Source: Zymoseptoria tritici IPO323
Taxonomy: Eukaryota; Ascomycota; Dothideomycetes; Mycosphaerellales; Mycosphaerellaceae
Reading direction: 5' to 3'
NCBI RefSeq assembly: GCF_000219625.1
Contig: NC_018217.1
Coordinates: 2,418,001 to 2,482,000 of the forward strand
DNA: 64,000 bases
The notes under the pieces were generated by a model. The model was given only the letters and a program-made list of their open reading frames with translations, did not search any database and was not told the DNA's origin. This document shows positions 10,243-21,428 of this stretch, in pieces (the stretch's first letter is position 1; every line of letters begins with the position of its first letter). A program made the position numbers and the translations under genes.

Positions 10243-13200
10243 TCAGTCGCCGAGCACACTTTCCTCCTCCATCGGATCCCCATCAATCATTTCCTCATCC
10301 TCTTCCTGCGGCTCTGGTTGATTGTCATCATTCAGCTCCCTCGTCCTCGCCGCCTCCTCCTCCTCCTCATCTTCAATCTCGTCATCCACCTCATCCTCCG
10401 CCACGATAGCATTCGACTTGAAATTTTTCTTCACCGCAGCAACCCCATTAGCAGCAGGACGAGCAGGCTTCGCCTTTGACTTTGAGCTCTTGGCCGCCGC
10501 TTTCTTCTTGCTCACAGTCGACAAGTCTAGATATGCTAGCACTTCCTTGAAGTTCGGCCCGAGCTTCGTCTTATTCCGCTCCAATCGCTTTCGGGTCGCG
10601 GGACTATCAATGACTCCTGCCGCGATGGCGAAGATGAGCTTGCCGGTAAGTTGGCACAGTTTCTGCTCGGCGATCAAGGGCTTGGCGAGTTTGGCATCGC
10701 GGTCTTGTTGCCTTGCTTGTGATTCCTGCTCGTCATCAGAGTCACTGTCGGACAGCGGATCGTCATCGATGGGATCCGCGTCGACATCGATGTCGGCGTC
10801 GTCTGTGGTCGTCGACTCTAGCTTCTTGCCGACTAGTCGTGCGAATTCCTTCTCGTGCGCTATGAACACTTTCATCACCGCTTGCTCCTGCTCGGGCTCC
10901 ATGTCCATGATCAAGACAGTGTAGTCGTCGCTAGTCCCAGGCTTGGCGTTCTGAGTACGAAGGACCGCCGCAGATGTGTACAGATCGAGCAGACAGGTGG
11001 TGACCGAATAGCAGATCTGATCACCCGCTTTGCGAGAGTCCAAAACACTGGTGACTTTTTCCACGAATGCATCGCGGCGTGCTGCGAGTGGTTCGAGGAG
11101 GTCGAACATGTCTGTGGAATTCGTGCCAGCCTTGACCGAGTCCATGATCGACGACAGCTTCCATTGAAAGTAGAGCATGGCCGCGTCAGCAGCACGAGCG
11201 GCGATCAGATCTTCCAGCGCTGCTTCCTCTGGGCTTGGAGTCGTACCAGACGAATTGACGGCACGCAAAATGAGATCGACGATGAAGTCGATTGCGCCAT
11301 TGTACTCAACCTCAGTTTCATCATTGCGAGCTGCAACACTGCTGTCCTCGAGAGGCTGAATGCAGCTGGAGACTGTTGACAGCCGTACAATTCGCAGTAG
11401 ATTGTTGCTGAGCGCTGCCAATTCCTCTTGCCGTGATGCCCCGCGAACGGTGATGGTGGACACGTCGAGCAGCTCGGCCAGATTCCCAACGACATCATCC
11501 CATAAGCTGCTCAGCTTCTCCAGAGCACCATCATCGAGCTCGCCGTATGACTTGGCGTGGAGAATAGCCGCAGTCGCAGGAGCAAGCACGTCGTCGGTCC
11601 CATGCGACATGAATTGCTTTCGAAGATCGTCCAGAAGCGTGCTGTTGATTGCTGGGTCTTGACGTAGGCTTTGGAGTGTCGGCAAGCTGAAGACACTTTC
11701 GAGACGGAGCACTGCTGCTGCTGTACCCGGAGTGTCTCCAAACTTCTTGAGCAGCTTGGGAGTCAGATCAGAGAGGTTGCGGACAGCCTCCTCGAGGTCC
11801 TCTTGCATGTCTTCGCGCTGTTTCTTGTTCACCTTGGTCTTTGCAGCAGCCATAGGCTCGGCGAGGGTGCTCAAAGAACGCTTGACGCAGGCGTTCAGCA
11901 CCTCCAGTAGGATGACTTCCTCTTGCTTTGGCAATTTACACTCTTGTTTGAACTGTGCAATCGTGTCATCGGTGTTGCCCTTAAGACGGTCGTCTGAATG
12001 ATCGAAGAGCAAATATCCGGCGAGGGCTTGCCACTCTTTTAGCTCATCCACCTTGCTGTAGATGGAGTCGACGGCGAGTGTGAATCGCGACTCGACATTC
12101 GTTGCTCGCAGGATGAGGCTGCCGTCCGCAGAGTTCCTTTGTAGATGGTCTGGAACATGCTCGTCGACATCGTACGCTGTGAGCATCTCTGCAAGAGATC
12201 TGAATTTGAGCCACTCTAGTCGTGGTGCCTCGAAGTTGTCCTCGCCTGGGTCCGGCAGAGTCTCCTCGAGACTCTCCAAGCCGCCGAGATCCGTCAACTT
12301 TGACTCGTAGATTTCATTGACATTCTCGGCGAAGAAGCCAGCGACAGCTTTGCGAATTCGAGCCTCATCATGGAACACAAGCCGGCCCACGGCATCGATG
12401 TCATCTGGTTCGAGGAGACTGTTCTGTCGCAGAGTGTCGAGGAGCTCTATGCCAGCAATGCGCACGTTGAGTTCAACATCTGAAGTTCCAATCTCAACAA
12501 ATCGAGGTCGGAACTTCTCTGTGAACGTCCGTAGCCCACCGAGCTTATCATCGTCCTTGTACAGCCGCTGGAGCTGCTTCAGGACTTCGCCGCGGGTCGC
12601 GCCTGACTCATCACTGAGGAGCCAGCCCAGGTAGCGCAAGTGGTGGACATCGAAGAAGATCTCTGGTACCGTAACAATCCAGTCTCCCAAAGCGGCCGCA
12701 CAGTCACGGCGAACAGTGGGATCGATGTCGCGGTAGCGATGTATGAAGATTGTGTCGAACCAGTCCTTCAGTAACTTCCGAACAAGCTCAAATGCTTCAC
12801 CAGCCTCTTTCGCCTTATTGGCAAATTCTTTCGCGCGCTCCTTGTTCGGTCTTGCTTTCTTCTGCTCCGTCTGGGCGTGTCGCTGACTGCTGGCAGATTT
12901 ATCCGAAAGATCTTTGGCCACTTCGCAGAGAGCTGTGATGATACTGAGAGAGCACACTGCGGCGGTGTGTCTGAAGGAACGATTGGACGCAGTACTCATT
13001 GTGGAGAGCCATACTTCAATGTTCTCCATCAGCTCCGGATTTGAGACCAAGAGACCACTTGCACCCAGCGCCTTGGTAAATCGTTGCAGGAAAGCAGTGA
13101 TGCTCTGCTTGAAGGCAGCTGTGTTCTTACCCTTTGCGATCAGTGGGTATTCTGTCGGCTCCGTGGCCTGATGCTCGTCTTGCAGGTCGGTCAACCTCGC

Positions 13201-13785
13201 AGTTGCGCCATCTGGATCCTCAATGTCATGCTCTGTGAGCTTGCCGCTGCATCCTGCGCATTTCAGCACAAAGTTGACCACGTCGGCCAGAGCGAGCGAT
13301 TCGTGCTCTTCGAACGCCTTCAGCCAAGCAGACACGACCTCGTCCATCGTCTTGTCGTGTGCGAATAGATCTGCGTACAGGCCTCCAGCTGCTTCGGCAT
13401 CGTTGCTGTCAATAGCTGTCGCCTTCTTCGGTGCGCGTTTCTTCGTGGCATTTCCTCTGAATGGCAAGGAGAGCCCATTGGTCTTTGGCTTCTTCTGCGC
13501 TGGCTTTTTGGGTGCGGTCTTTGTAGCAGTGCTCTTTGGCTTTCGCGATTTGGACTTTTTGGTCCTTTCACGGATTTCCTCCTCGTCGGGTTCGTCGTCC
13601 TCAGGATCGCTCGCCTCTTCTGACTCTTCATCGTCCTCCAGCTCTGCGTCCTCTGCATCGTCTCCGCCGCGCTTTCGTTTCGCCGTGCCGCTGGAGGCGA
13701 AATGTTCTGTCGCCTTGCGAACCCTGGCTGAGGCGCGTGGAGCTGTCGTAGACGCGTCGGGTGATGAGGGTGAGGCCGACGCCAT
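10243..13785 (-). CDS. SCC3: cohesin subunit Scc3/STAG (stromalin)
   Basis: Intronless gene for 1,180 residues. Scc3 (Irr1, Psc3, STAG/SA) binds the Scc1 kleisin and DNA and is needed for loading and keeping cohesin on chromosomes. Residues 1-125 are charged and basic/acidic with Lys-Pro runs. The STAG domain lies at about 216-331 (FKQSITAFLQRFTKALG). The stromalin conservative domain is at about 336-426 (IFIHRYRDIDPTVRRDCAAA, then HLRYLGWLLSDESG). A long HEAT-like helical body follows, and the last 150 residues are acidic, low-complexity tail with Lys-rich patches. The start at 13785 (MASASPSS) is preferred over the in-frame ATG at 13992, whose 69-residue extension is not family-like. It converges with the AIM6-like gene, 265 bp apart. 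Confidence 0.95.
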   Translation of the reverse strand: MASASPSSPDASTTAPRASARVRKATEHFASSGTAKRKRGGDDAEDAELEDDEESEEASDPEDDEPDEEEIRERTKKSKSRKPKSTATKTAPKKPAQKKPKTNGLSLPFRGNATKKRAPKKATAIDSNDAEAAGGLYADLFAHDKTMDEVVSAWLKAFEEHESLALADVVNFVLKCAGCSGKLTEHDIEDPDGATARLTDLQDEHQATEPTEYPLIAKGKNTAAFKQSITAFLQRFTKALGASGLLVSNPELMENIEVWLSTMSTASNRSFRHTAAVCSLSIITALCEVAKDLSDKSASSQRHAQTEQKKARPNKERAKEFANKAKEAGEAFELVRKLLKDWFDTIFIHRYRDIDPTVRRDCAAALGDWIVTVPEIFFDVHHLRYLGWLLSDESGATRGEVLKQLQRLYKDDDKLGGLRTFTEKFRPRFVEIGTSDVELNVRIAGIELLDTLRQNSLLEPDDIDAVGRLVFHDEARIRKAVAGFFAENVNEIYESKLTDLGGLESLEETLPDPGEDNFEAPRLEWLKFRSLAEMLTAYDVDEHVPDHLQRNSADGSLILRATNVESRFTLAVDSIYSKVDELKEWQALAGYLLFDHSDDRLKGNTDDTIAQFKQECKLPKQEEVILLEVLNACVKRSLSTLAEPMAAAKTKVNKKQREDMQEDLEEAVRNLSDLTPKLLKKFGDTPGTAAAVLRLESVFSLPTLQSLRQDPAINSTLLDDLRKQFMSHGTDDVLAPATAAILHAKSYGELDDGALEKLSSLWDDVVGNLAELLDVSTITVRGASRQEELAALSNNLLRIVRLSTVSSCIQPLEDSSVAARNDETEVEYNGAIDFIVDLILRAVNSSGTTPSPEEAALEDLIAARAADAAMLYFQWKLSSIMDSVKAGTNSTDMFDLLEPLAARRDAFVEKVTSVLDSRKAGDQICYSVTTCLLDLYTSAAVLRTQNAKPGTSDDYTVLIMDMEPEQEQAVMKVFIAHEKEFARLVGKKLESTTTDDADIDVDADPIDDDPLSDSDSDDEQESQARQQDRDAKLAKPLIAEQKLCQLTGKLIFAIAAGVIDSPATRKRLERNKTKLGPNFKEVLAYLDLSTVSKKKAAAKSSKSKAKPARPAANGVAAVKKNFKSNAIVAEDEVDDEIEDEEEEEAARTRELNDDNQPEPQEEDEEMIDGDPMEEESVLGD

Positions 13786-14613
13786 CTTGTTGAATGTTTG
13801 TGAGATAGCGCGATGCGATGTTAGGACTGTTGCGTGTGAAAGGCCGCACCGGGCAAAAGTGGTGTTGATGCTGGCGGGTTCTCGAGAGATGCGACGACGA
13901 GCGTGTTTGGTCCACGCGACGAACGCGACCCCTCCAATCCTTAGAGCTAAACTGAGGTAGTGGCAGATCCGAATCCGAGACCGACAATGCACATGCGAGC
14001 CACGACCATCACTCTTCTATTGCCTCTTCCTGCTTTCAAGCAGTGAGATGACCGATATGGGGCCAAGCGTGTAAAATCTTCATGACTATGCAGTTGAATA
14101 CCAAGGAGAGCTCTTGGAGCTGAAGGTCTGTCTATGACAAGGAGGCATCTACGGTAAGGTAGGCAAATGGTCTGTCTGTTCACTTCACAATTGTATCACA
14201 ACATCATCACAGCAGGACGACGTCGCCAAGGCATGTACAAACCGAGTATATCGACATTGCGCGGGTAATCGTCTCCCGAAGCAGCGACATGTCCGATAAG
14301 GCGGCCGGCGTGCTCGTGCTTCTCGCAATTACCACTGTCTTTGTGACCTCAGTCCGCATCGCAAAGCCATTCCTCCCAAGCTGATCTCCCACAAGTGCCT
14401 GGGCTGGCCTAAGCCAAAGACACAGTCATGGGCGACGCTGGATTCTCATTGACTTGGCCTTGGCTTTCATGTTCGCCTTTATGCGGATTCTCCGGAAATG
14501 GAAGGTAATATCAAAGACGTCCCTTTGTCTCCCCGAGTATCTCTATCAAAGTGCGTCTCTCATGGCAGAGCCCACCTCTCGCCGTCGACATCAGCGTCTC
14601 ACAGACTGCAACG
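13786..14613. other. divergent promoter region, SCC3 / GH16
   Basis: Spacer of 828 bp between two outward-facing genes. Small open frames on both strands look random. Nothing else recognised. Confidence 0.55.
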
Positions 14614-16104
14614 ATGCATTTCTCCGCTCTGCTAGCGCTTCTCGGCTCTCTCGCAGCCTCAACCGCCGCACAACGATACGATGGCCAATTCTGGCCATGC
14701 AACCCCACCAAGAATGCCACGGGCGCGTGTCCGCCTTCTCCTGGCCTTCCCAACAGCACTTATTTCATCGACTTCACGAAGGTGACCTCTATCCCTCCTG
14801 AATGGACTCTCTCCAATTGGGCCCAACTCAAATTCGGTCCTCTTGGAGCCGAATTCACATTCAACAAGCGCTACGATGCACCCCAACTTTGGACCGACTT
14901 CATGATCTTGTTTGGCAAAGTCACGATCGAAGCGCGTGTAGCCAATGGAACCGCTATGATCAGTTCTGCCGTTCTCATGTCTGACACCTTTGATGAGATC
15001 GACTACGAGTTCTCTGGCAACAACTTCGGACAAGAGAGGTGGGCAGCTGGGATCGGACAGAACAACTACTTTGGCAAGGTAATTTCGATCGCGAGTCTTA
15101 TGATGGCCGGTCATATTGCTGACCTTTATCAGGGCGTGACTGGTAACTATGATCGCGGGGAGTACTTTCCCGTCTCTAAGCCGCAATCGACGTTCCACAA
15201 GTATACTATAGACTGGTCGCCGACTGCACTCTCGTGGGCTGTAGATGGCAAGAACATCCGCACTCATCTCGCCAGCAAGTCAACGCCCAAGGGCGCCTAC
15301 CAATACCCTCAATCTCCATCCAAGCTCCAGCTTGGTATCTGGTGTGCAGGTGACCCATCTGCCAACAGTGGTACCAGAGACTGGGCCGGTGGCTACACCG
15401 ATCTGGAAGGTGGTCCGTATACGATGTACATCAAGTCGGTGACGATCGAAAACAGGTATCCTGCGTATGGATACAACTACACGGATCAGAGTGGAAGCTT
15501 TTCAAGCATCCAATTGCTGAAGAAGCCATTCATCGACGACATCGCTCAACCGAATGGCGACGACAAGCCAGAGGACGGTCCGAACGATGCAGACGACGGA
15601 GACGACAAGGACGAGGTCAAGCCGACCACCATCAAGACTTCGACCACCAGCTCCAAGGCCGCGTCTGCTCCATCGACTTCAGTCAAGCCAAGCACGATGG
15701 TCACGACAGCCAAGCCGTCGACATCAAGCACGCTGAAAACCACGGCCAAGCCGACAACCATAATCAAGGCGACCGTCAAGCCTAGCGCAAAGTCCAGCTC
15801 GACTTGCACGACCACGACTAAGAAACCAGCCACCACGGCAGCCAAGAAGTCCGCCACCACGGTGGCTAAGAGGCCAGCTGCGACGACAGCTGCAAAGGGG
15901 CCAACTGCCCCAACGGCTGCGCCGAAGCAGGGTTCTCGATGGGTGTATTACTCGAAGAACTGGTGGTACTGGTCTGATGGCAAGAAGTGGGTGCTGCCAC
16001 CTGCCCCCACGGCCAAGCCGGGGCCCTCTCGCTTCACAAAGTGGCTTGGTAAATACTGGTACTGGACTGGCAAGAAGTGGTACCTGTGGGGAAACCCTCT
16101 CTGA
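14614..16104 (+). CDS. GH16 CRH-like glucan/chitin transglycosylase with aromatic C-terminal repeats
   Basis: Two exons, 14614-15078 and 15133-16104, giving 478 residues. The 54-nt intron (15079-15132) has a GTAATT donor, TGCTGAC branch site and CAG acceptor. It contains no in-frame stop, so it can also be read through; removing it restores the family-typical NNYFGKG...YDRGEY stretch. Residues 1-20 are a signal peptide. The catalytic domain (about 22-300) carries the CRH motif DEIDYEF (127-133), with E128 as expected nucleophile and E132 as acid/base. Crh enzymes link chitin to beta-1,6/1,3-glucan in the cell wall. A Thr/Ser/Lys/Pro-rich linker (about 320-418), likely O-glycosylated, leads to two Trp/Tyr-rich copies (SKNWWYWSDGKKW and GKYWYWTGKKW). 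Unlike most Crh proteins there is no hydrophobic GPI signal at the end, so it is probably secreted or held non-covalently in the wall. Confidence 0.9.
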   Translation: MHFSALLALLGSLAASTAAQRYDGQFWPCNPTKNATGACPPSPGLPNSTYFIDFTKVTSIPPEWTLSNWAQLKFGPLGAEFTFNKRYDAPQLWTDFMILFGKVTIEARVANGTAMISSAVLMSDTFDEIDYEFSGNNFGQERWAAGIGQNNYFGKVISIASLMMAGHIADLYQGVTGNYDRGEYFPVSKPQSTFHKYTIDWSPTALSWAVDGKNIRTHLASKSTPKGAYQYPQSPSKLQLGIWCAGDPSANSGTRDWAGGYTDLEGGPYTMYIKSVTIENRYPAYGYNYTDQSGSFSSIQLLKKPFIDDIAQPNGDDKPEDGPNDADDGDDKDEVKPTTIKTSTTSSKAASAPSTSVKPSTMVTTAKPSTSSTLKTTAKPTTIIKATVKPSAKSSSTCTTTTKKPATTAAKKSATTVAKRPAATTAAKGPTAPTAAPKQGSRWVYYSKNWWYWSDGKKWVLPPAPTAKPGPSRFTKWLGKYWYWTGKKWYLWGNPL

Positions 16105-16867
16105 GTTCTAGTGCGGAAGAATATGTAGTCTGACATGAACGAGGATCTGTACACTTTGAGACGCGCGGACTGAAGTTGCCGTGGTATGTTCTTTTCGAAC
16201 AAGCGATCATTCACACCAATGTCTTCCTCTCACCTCGCCAGAGGCTAGCCTTCGTCGTGCATCATTCCTCGTTCAATGCTCGTAGTCTTTGCTAATCTGA
16301 CGATCCGTGTGCATGCAAACTGCAGTATTTCCAAGCTTTGCATCATGGCTCGTCATCCGAAAAAGGAAGGTCCGCACATGTCGATCATATCCAAAAGTAC
16401 AGGGTCGATCACCACCACGAGGTTGATGGCGTGCAGTCGCTTATCGACCAAGTCGCATAGAATGCTTTGAGGGATATCTAAGGTCTCGTGCTGTGACGAT
16501 ATACAGTGGGATTAAATCGCTCATAGGTATCTGGCCCCTAAACATTTCTGTGTCCAAGCAGGTACTGTTTCGCCTTCCAACATCTGTGTTCTCAATAATC
16601 ACACCAACGCCATCGTTGACAGCCATGCCATCCTTGAAATGCGCCGCCGCCGTCGCTCTGGACGTGATGCCTCTTCCTAAAAAGGCCCAAAACAAATGTG
16701 CTGCAAAGCTAGGGTATCTTCACTTCATTTCATGCAATCGTTCCTCGGTCATGAACTCCAAGCCCTCCAAACAAGCCATCTCTATATCTATGAGTCCGAG
16801 AGACTGACGAACTGCGCCAGCCCATCCATCTCGGACGAAACCCTCGTCGAAGTCGAAAGCAACCATT
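16105..16867. other. convergent intergenic, GH16 / heme-oxygenase-like
   Basis: Spacer of 763 bp between convergent genes, expected to hold both 3' UTRs. Short open frames (for example 16493-16807 on plus) show no protein-like features. Confidence 0.5.
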
Positions 16868-17837
16868 CTACAGACCGACAAATCTCCACACATACCTCAG
16901 CAAGGCCAGAGTCAACACCGCCATCGACATCCAGCTCACGATCGGCCAGCTCCAGCTCCGAAGCTTCTCCCGCCACACCTTCTGGTCCAGCTCGCTGACG
17001 AGGAGCGTACAGCGCTCGAAGAGCTGTTGAGAGACGAGGATGATGTCGTCTTTCTCCTCCAACGTGAGAAGGGATTCGGCGCTGCCGAGGCGGAATTTGA
17101 AGTCGGCTTTGATGTCTTCGCCGTCCTGCGTGCCGTCGAAGGATAGGAAGGTGAAGCCGGGGAGTTCGAGGTTGGGAGTTTTGGTGTCATTTTCATGCGG
17201 AGTATCTGGTTTCCAGAACTCATCGCCACTATTGGCGAGTTGTTGTCGGATCCAGCGACCTGTACATCATGCATTAGCGTTCGCACGGTTTCAACGGCTG
17301 CCGAACGTCTGTCTCACCTCCCGAGAAAGTCGCCATGTAAAAGACCCACGCAAAAGCGACCAGCACGTGCGGTTGCCTCCTCATCGTCATCCTCATGCTC
17401 TTCATCCAGTCCTCGCCCAAGTCTATTGTGTCAAAGATCCCTCCTCCTCCCAACGTCCGCAGATCCCTCAGATCATCCTTCAATCTTGCCGTCCGCGCAA
17501 GCCCGGCTGGGCGTAAATTGGCAAGCCATCTCTGCACTTCGCGCGCATGTTCATTTCCATATCCATCTGATTGTTGAACCTGACGAATGAGGATCTCCCA
17601 CTCAATCTCAAAGAAGAGGAAGATTCGCGCAAAAGGTACTAGACCCTTGCCGTAGAGCAAAGGCGTGGAGGAGTGCGGTGGGAGCGCGAGGGACAGGCGA
17701 TTAATGAGCAGGCGGTTGAGTTCGATATGCTGACTCCTGGTTGCCCGGTTGATCTCGTCGGAGAGATTTGACGATGCGAGGACGGCCATGACTCTTGGAG
17801 GCGGAGGAGCAGGCGTCGGAGGTGTATGGAATATCAT
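16868..17837 (-). CDS. heme-oxygenase-like protein, C-tail anchored
   Basis: Two exons on the minus strand, 17837-17318 and 17259-16868. The 58-nt intron (17317-17260) starts GTGAGA and ends with a CTAATG-type branch site and ACAG. The product is 303 residues from ATG 17837, or 287 from ATG 17789. The fold signature is that of the heme-oxygenase-like superfamily. It has EINRATRSQHIELNRL near the N-terminus, where the His (H37) sits where heme oxygenases place the proximal ligand, and FSGGRWIR around 171-178, matching the distal-helix SGG motif. The C-terminus has one hydrophobic segment (about 275-299, SMAVLTLALLRYVW) ending five residues before the stop, as in Hmx1-type ER tail-anchored enzymes. 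Whether it degrades heme is unproven; many fungal members of this group are uncharacterised. Confidence 0.78.
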
Positions 17838-18484
17838 GCTTGAATCGCTGGAGAAGAGCGTTATATAGGATGAGGGTCGTCCGATGACAGCGGAGAGTCA
17901 GGTGCGCTGGTCATGATGGTTTGTGCTGTTTGTCCGTCGTCCACGCGCCTGCTCTGGTCGGCGGTGTGATTATCCTGTCCCCAGCGATGTCGATGTCCGA
18001 TCTGGTGATGGTGAGGAAGGACATGGCGATGTTTCCATCTGGTCCCTCCATGATTCACACGAGACGGGACGATGAGGGCCATGTGGATCCGAGATCTGAA
18101 GTTTAACTCTATCTGCAATAAGGTTGAGCCGAAACGCGCGCGTTGCTATGTATACGAGAACGTCAACAACGCTAGAACCGACACAGATCACCGTCTACTC
18201 CAACCGTCGTGTCGTCGGTTGGTCCCAAGCGTTCACCTCACATCTTCAGTACTCCATCTCTCACTTCGACAGTGTTCGCAACTCAGGGCGCTCTCCGTCG
18301 CGAACAGACACAAAGGCGCGATTCGCCTGCGCAGTCTCTCACTACATAATCCCCTCGCGTACACAAACAACAATCCCGGCCAACAACAAACGGCCTGGCC
18401 GATCTCGCTACTTTGTACATTCCTCGCCCGCGTCACTGGATGATCCGTTGGTAGAGACATTCGCTACATGCTTTGCGCACCATC
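17838..18484. other. divergent promoter region, heme-oxygenase-like / ASE1
   Basis: Spacer of 647 bp between head-to-head genes. No repeat or RNA gene recognised. Open frames here are short and overlap on both strands. Confidence 0.55.
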
Positions 18485-20920
18485 ATGGACACCAGCTACT
18501 TGTCGCAACAAGTGACGACCATCGTCGAGCGCTTGCATGGCTTCTTCGATGAGATTGGAGTGCCCAGCCATGAGCGCGACTCTAGAGAGTCTGAGGTATG
18601 TTGTAATCTCTCTGAGGTTGGACAGAGAACATCACTGACCTTACTGTAGCTCTTCTCCGCTCTCTCCGAAACACTCCACAACCAGCTCAATCTGGTCGCA
18701 AAAGAGAAACATGACTTGACCGAAGAGGCCCAGCGCCTGATCAAGACGATCCGTCAAATGGAACGCTCGCTGGACGACAGCCGCCCAAAGGATGATTACG
18801 AAGCGGAGAAAGATGGCTTGAAGGTCACATTCCCATTGATGCACTGCATAAAGAGACTCAAGGAGAAACACCACACAATCGCAAAGCTCCATCGCGAACG
18901 CTATGAGCAGGTCAAGAAGCTCGTTGAGGCTCTGCAGTCCTACGCATCTCATCTTGAACCTTCGTTCGTCAAGGTCAAGCTCCCACCTACCTCCGCCAAC
19001 GGCGAAGTCCCATCCACATTCGATCTCTCCCCGACATATGTCTCCAAACTCGACAATGAGTTTACACGAATCTACGACGAGTATAACAAGCGCATTGCCG
19101 CCGTGTCACAATACGCCGAGGCCATCATCAGCTTGTGGTCGGAACTTGGCACTCCTCAAGCACAGGTGGACAGTCAGATCGTCCAATTCGCACGGGACTC
19201 GCCTGAGCAGCTTGGACTACATCAGGATGACATGAAGCGCTTAGCTGCGAAACATGACAAACTGATCGCTGAGAAACAACAGCGTGAGAAGAAATTGAAA
19301 GAGTTGCGCACCACTGTTGATGGTCTTTGGGACCGTCTGGGAGTGGATGAGAGCGAGCGCAAGCAGTTCTTGGCTGCCAACCGCGGATGTGGTGTGCGAC
19401 AGATCAACGAGTTTGAAGATGAGCTCTCACGACTGAATGAGCTGAAGCGCCAAAATCTACACATTTTCGTCGAGGATGCACGATTCAAGCTGCAAGAATT
19501 ATGGGACGGTCTTTACTTCTCAGAGGAGGAGATGCTCGACTTCACGCCTGCCTTTTCTGATGTCTATTCCGACGCACTGCTTTCTGCCCACGAGAACGAG
19601 ATTGCACGTCTAGAGGCTCTCGCTGCACAGCGCGCTCCGATCATTGCCGCTGTGGACAAGCACCGAAGTCTGATCAAAGACCGCGAGGATCTGGAGAAGA
19701 GCAGCCACGATGCGTCGCGTCTCATGCAAAAGGGTCAAAAGGGCGAGAAGCGTGATCCTGGCAAACTGCTGCGCGAAGAGAAGATGCGGAAGCGTATCGC
19801 GAAGGACCTGCCCAAGGTGGAGGCCGAGCTAAGACAGACCCTCGAGGCGTGGGAGGACGAGTACGGTCGTCCATTCTGCGTTCACGGTCAACGCTACATC
19901 GACGAGCTGGATGCCGCACAAGCAAAGGCGCCTCCACCACGAAGCAAGACGCCAAATGCCATGGGCTCAACAAGCGCCCCACGACCCAAGAGCGCAGGAC
20001 GAGGTGCAGCCCAACCACAATCTCAACCCAGAGCGCAGACCATGCGTGGAGGTAACCCAACCAGGAGCAAGACACCGACCGGGAACCGCAGTCTTTTCTC
20101 CCACTCAAGCATGTCGCAATTATCGCAATCCGTCATGGGACAATCAACAAGGAGCCCTTCCAAGATCCCTGGCTCATCAACACGCCTCCCGATGAGCGCC
20201 CTCAAAGACGGCAATAACTCGCCCGAGCGCCGTACCAATCATCCCAAACTCGCCGCCTCTCACGATGACCTTCAACGCACCCTCCGCGGCGGCCAGATGG
20301 CACCTCCACCGCCGAAAATGAAAGACCTCTTCCTCCCGCCAACGCCAACCCGTTCCAACAGCGTGAAGACGAACAATTCTCTCGACCTCGACCGTCCCGG
20401 CAGCGTCCTACGCCACATCGCACCCGAAGACCCCTACGAAGACCCACGATATCGAACAAACGGCGGCTTCGCATCCTCGATGTCCTCCCATAGCCACGCC
20501 TCCAACCCACGCACCACCGCATCATCCTTCTCATCCCACTCTTCTTCCCGACCCATGTCCCGCGCCGGCTATCCCACCGCACCCGCCTACTCTCGACAGA
20601 CGAGTAACACCTCCTCCATCATGAGCGGATCTGCTGCAGCAGGTAGCGAGAATTGGGAAACCTACACAGACAACTCGGATGTCGACGAAGCGGACGCCGA
20701 CCACGCGTACTATGCCAAACAGCAGGCGCAGCAGAGTGTGATGCGTGTCGGCCAGGGTGGTCCTCAGAAGAGACCCGGGACGGCGAGTGGAGGGCTGGGA
20801 ATGGTGAAGAGGGTGCGGGAACAGGCTATTGTCGAAGAGGGCCAAGGGAATGGGAGGTATGTGGTTGATGGAAGCGAGGCGAATTGGACGGATGACGGAG
20901 AGGTCGGGGAGACGTTTTGA
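18485..20920 (+). CDS. ASE1: Ase1/PRC1/MAP65 anti-parallel microtubule bundler
   Basis: Two exons, 18485-18595 and 18650-20920, giving 793 residues. The 54-nt intron starts GTATGT and has a CACTGAC branch site and TGTAG acceptor. Ase1 cross-links antiparallel microtubules in the spindle midzone and supports anaphase elongation and cytokinesis. Exon 1 encodes the start of the dimerisation rod (MDTSYLSQQVTTIVERLHGF). Coiled-coil and spectrin-like helices run to about residue 480, with conserved stretches such as LWDRLGVDE, LNELKRQNLHIFVEDAR and LWDGLYFSEEEM. The basic stretch KRIAKDLPKVEAEL and WEDEYGRPF close the conserved core. The C-terminal 300 residues are Ser/Thr/Pro/Arg-rich and low in order, typical of a region regulated by Cdk phosphorylation. 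Without exon 1 the first in-frame ATG would be 18716, inside the rod. Confidence 0.94.
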
Positions 20921-21428
20921 ATGAGAGGTGAATTGAGGAGGATGTGATTCATGATTGAAAAAGCTGAATGGACGAGAGTCCTCTTTCTTTGGATGCGGGC
21001 GTTTAGCGGATGGCCAACAGCATGGTCATCCTTCTCATGAGTGCGTGGAGTTTTGGGTTGAATACCGGATTTGCTTGTACGTTCACTTCTTGTGAAGTGT
21101 CTCGATGACGCTTCAACAGAAGTGAGAGCTGTGCTGGATGGAAAGCGTGTATACTACTACGATCAGGAGTGTTCACGACCACGATCCCAAGGTTTACTTA
21201 TGACCAGGACGAATTCAAATGAGCATATTTTATTGACAACGGTGAATTCTCACCAGTCACTTGTCCTCAAGCGAAGCATTATGCGATCGTCGTTGATCCT
21301 CTATTTCAATCATCCGCTCCGACGTAAATGTATATACATGCCCCCTTTGGCCCCAAAAATCGACGAAACGCTACAATGTATGCATGGAATCAACACACCA
21401 TCCAACCACACGCGATCCCTCATATCAA
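20921..21428. other. convergent intergenic, ASE1 / NHA1
   Basis: Spacer of 508 bp holding both 3' ends. Nothing else seen. Confidence 0.5.
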
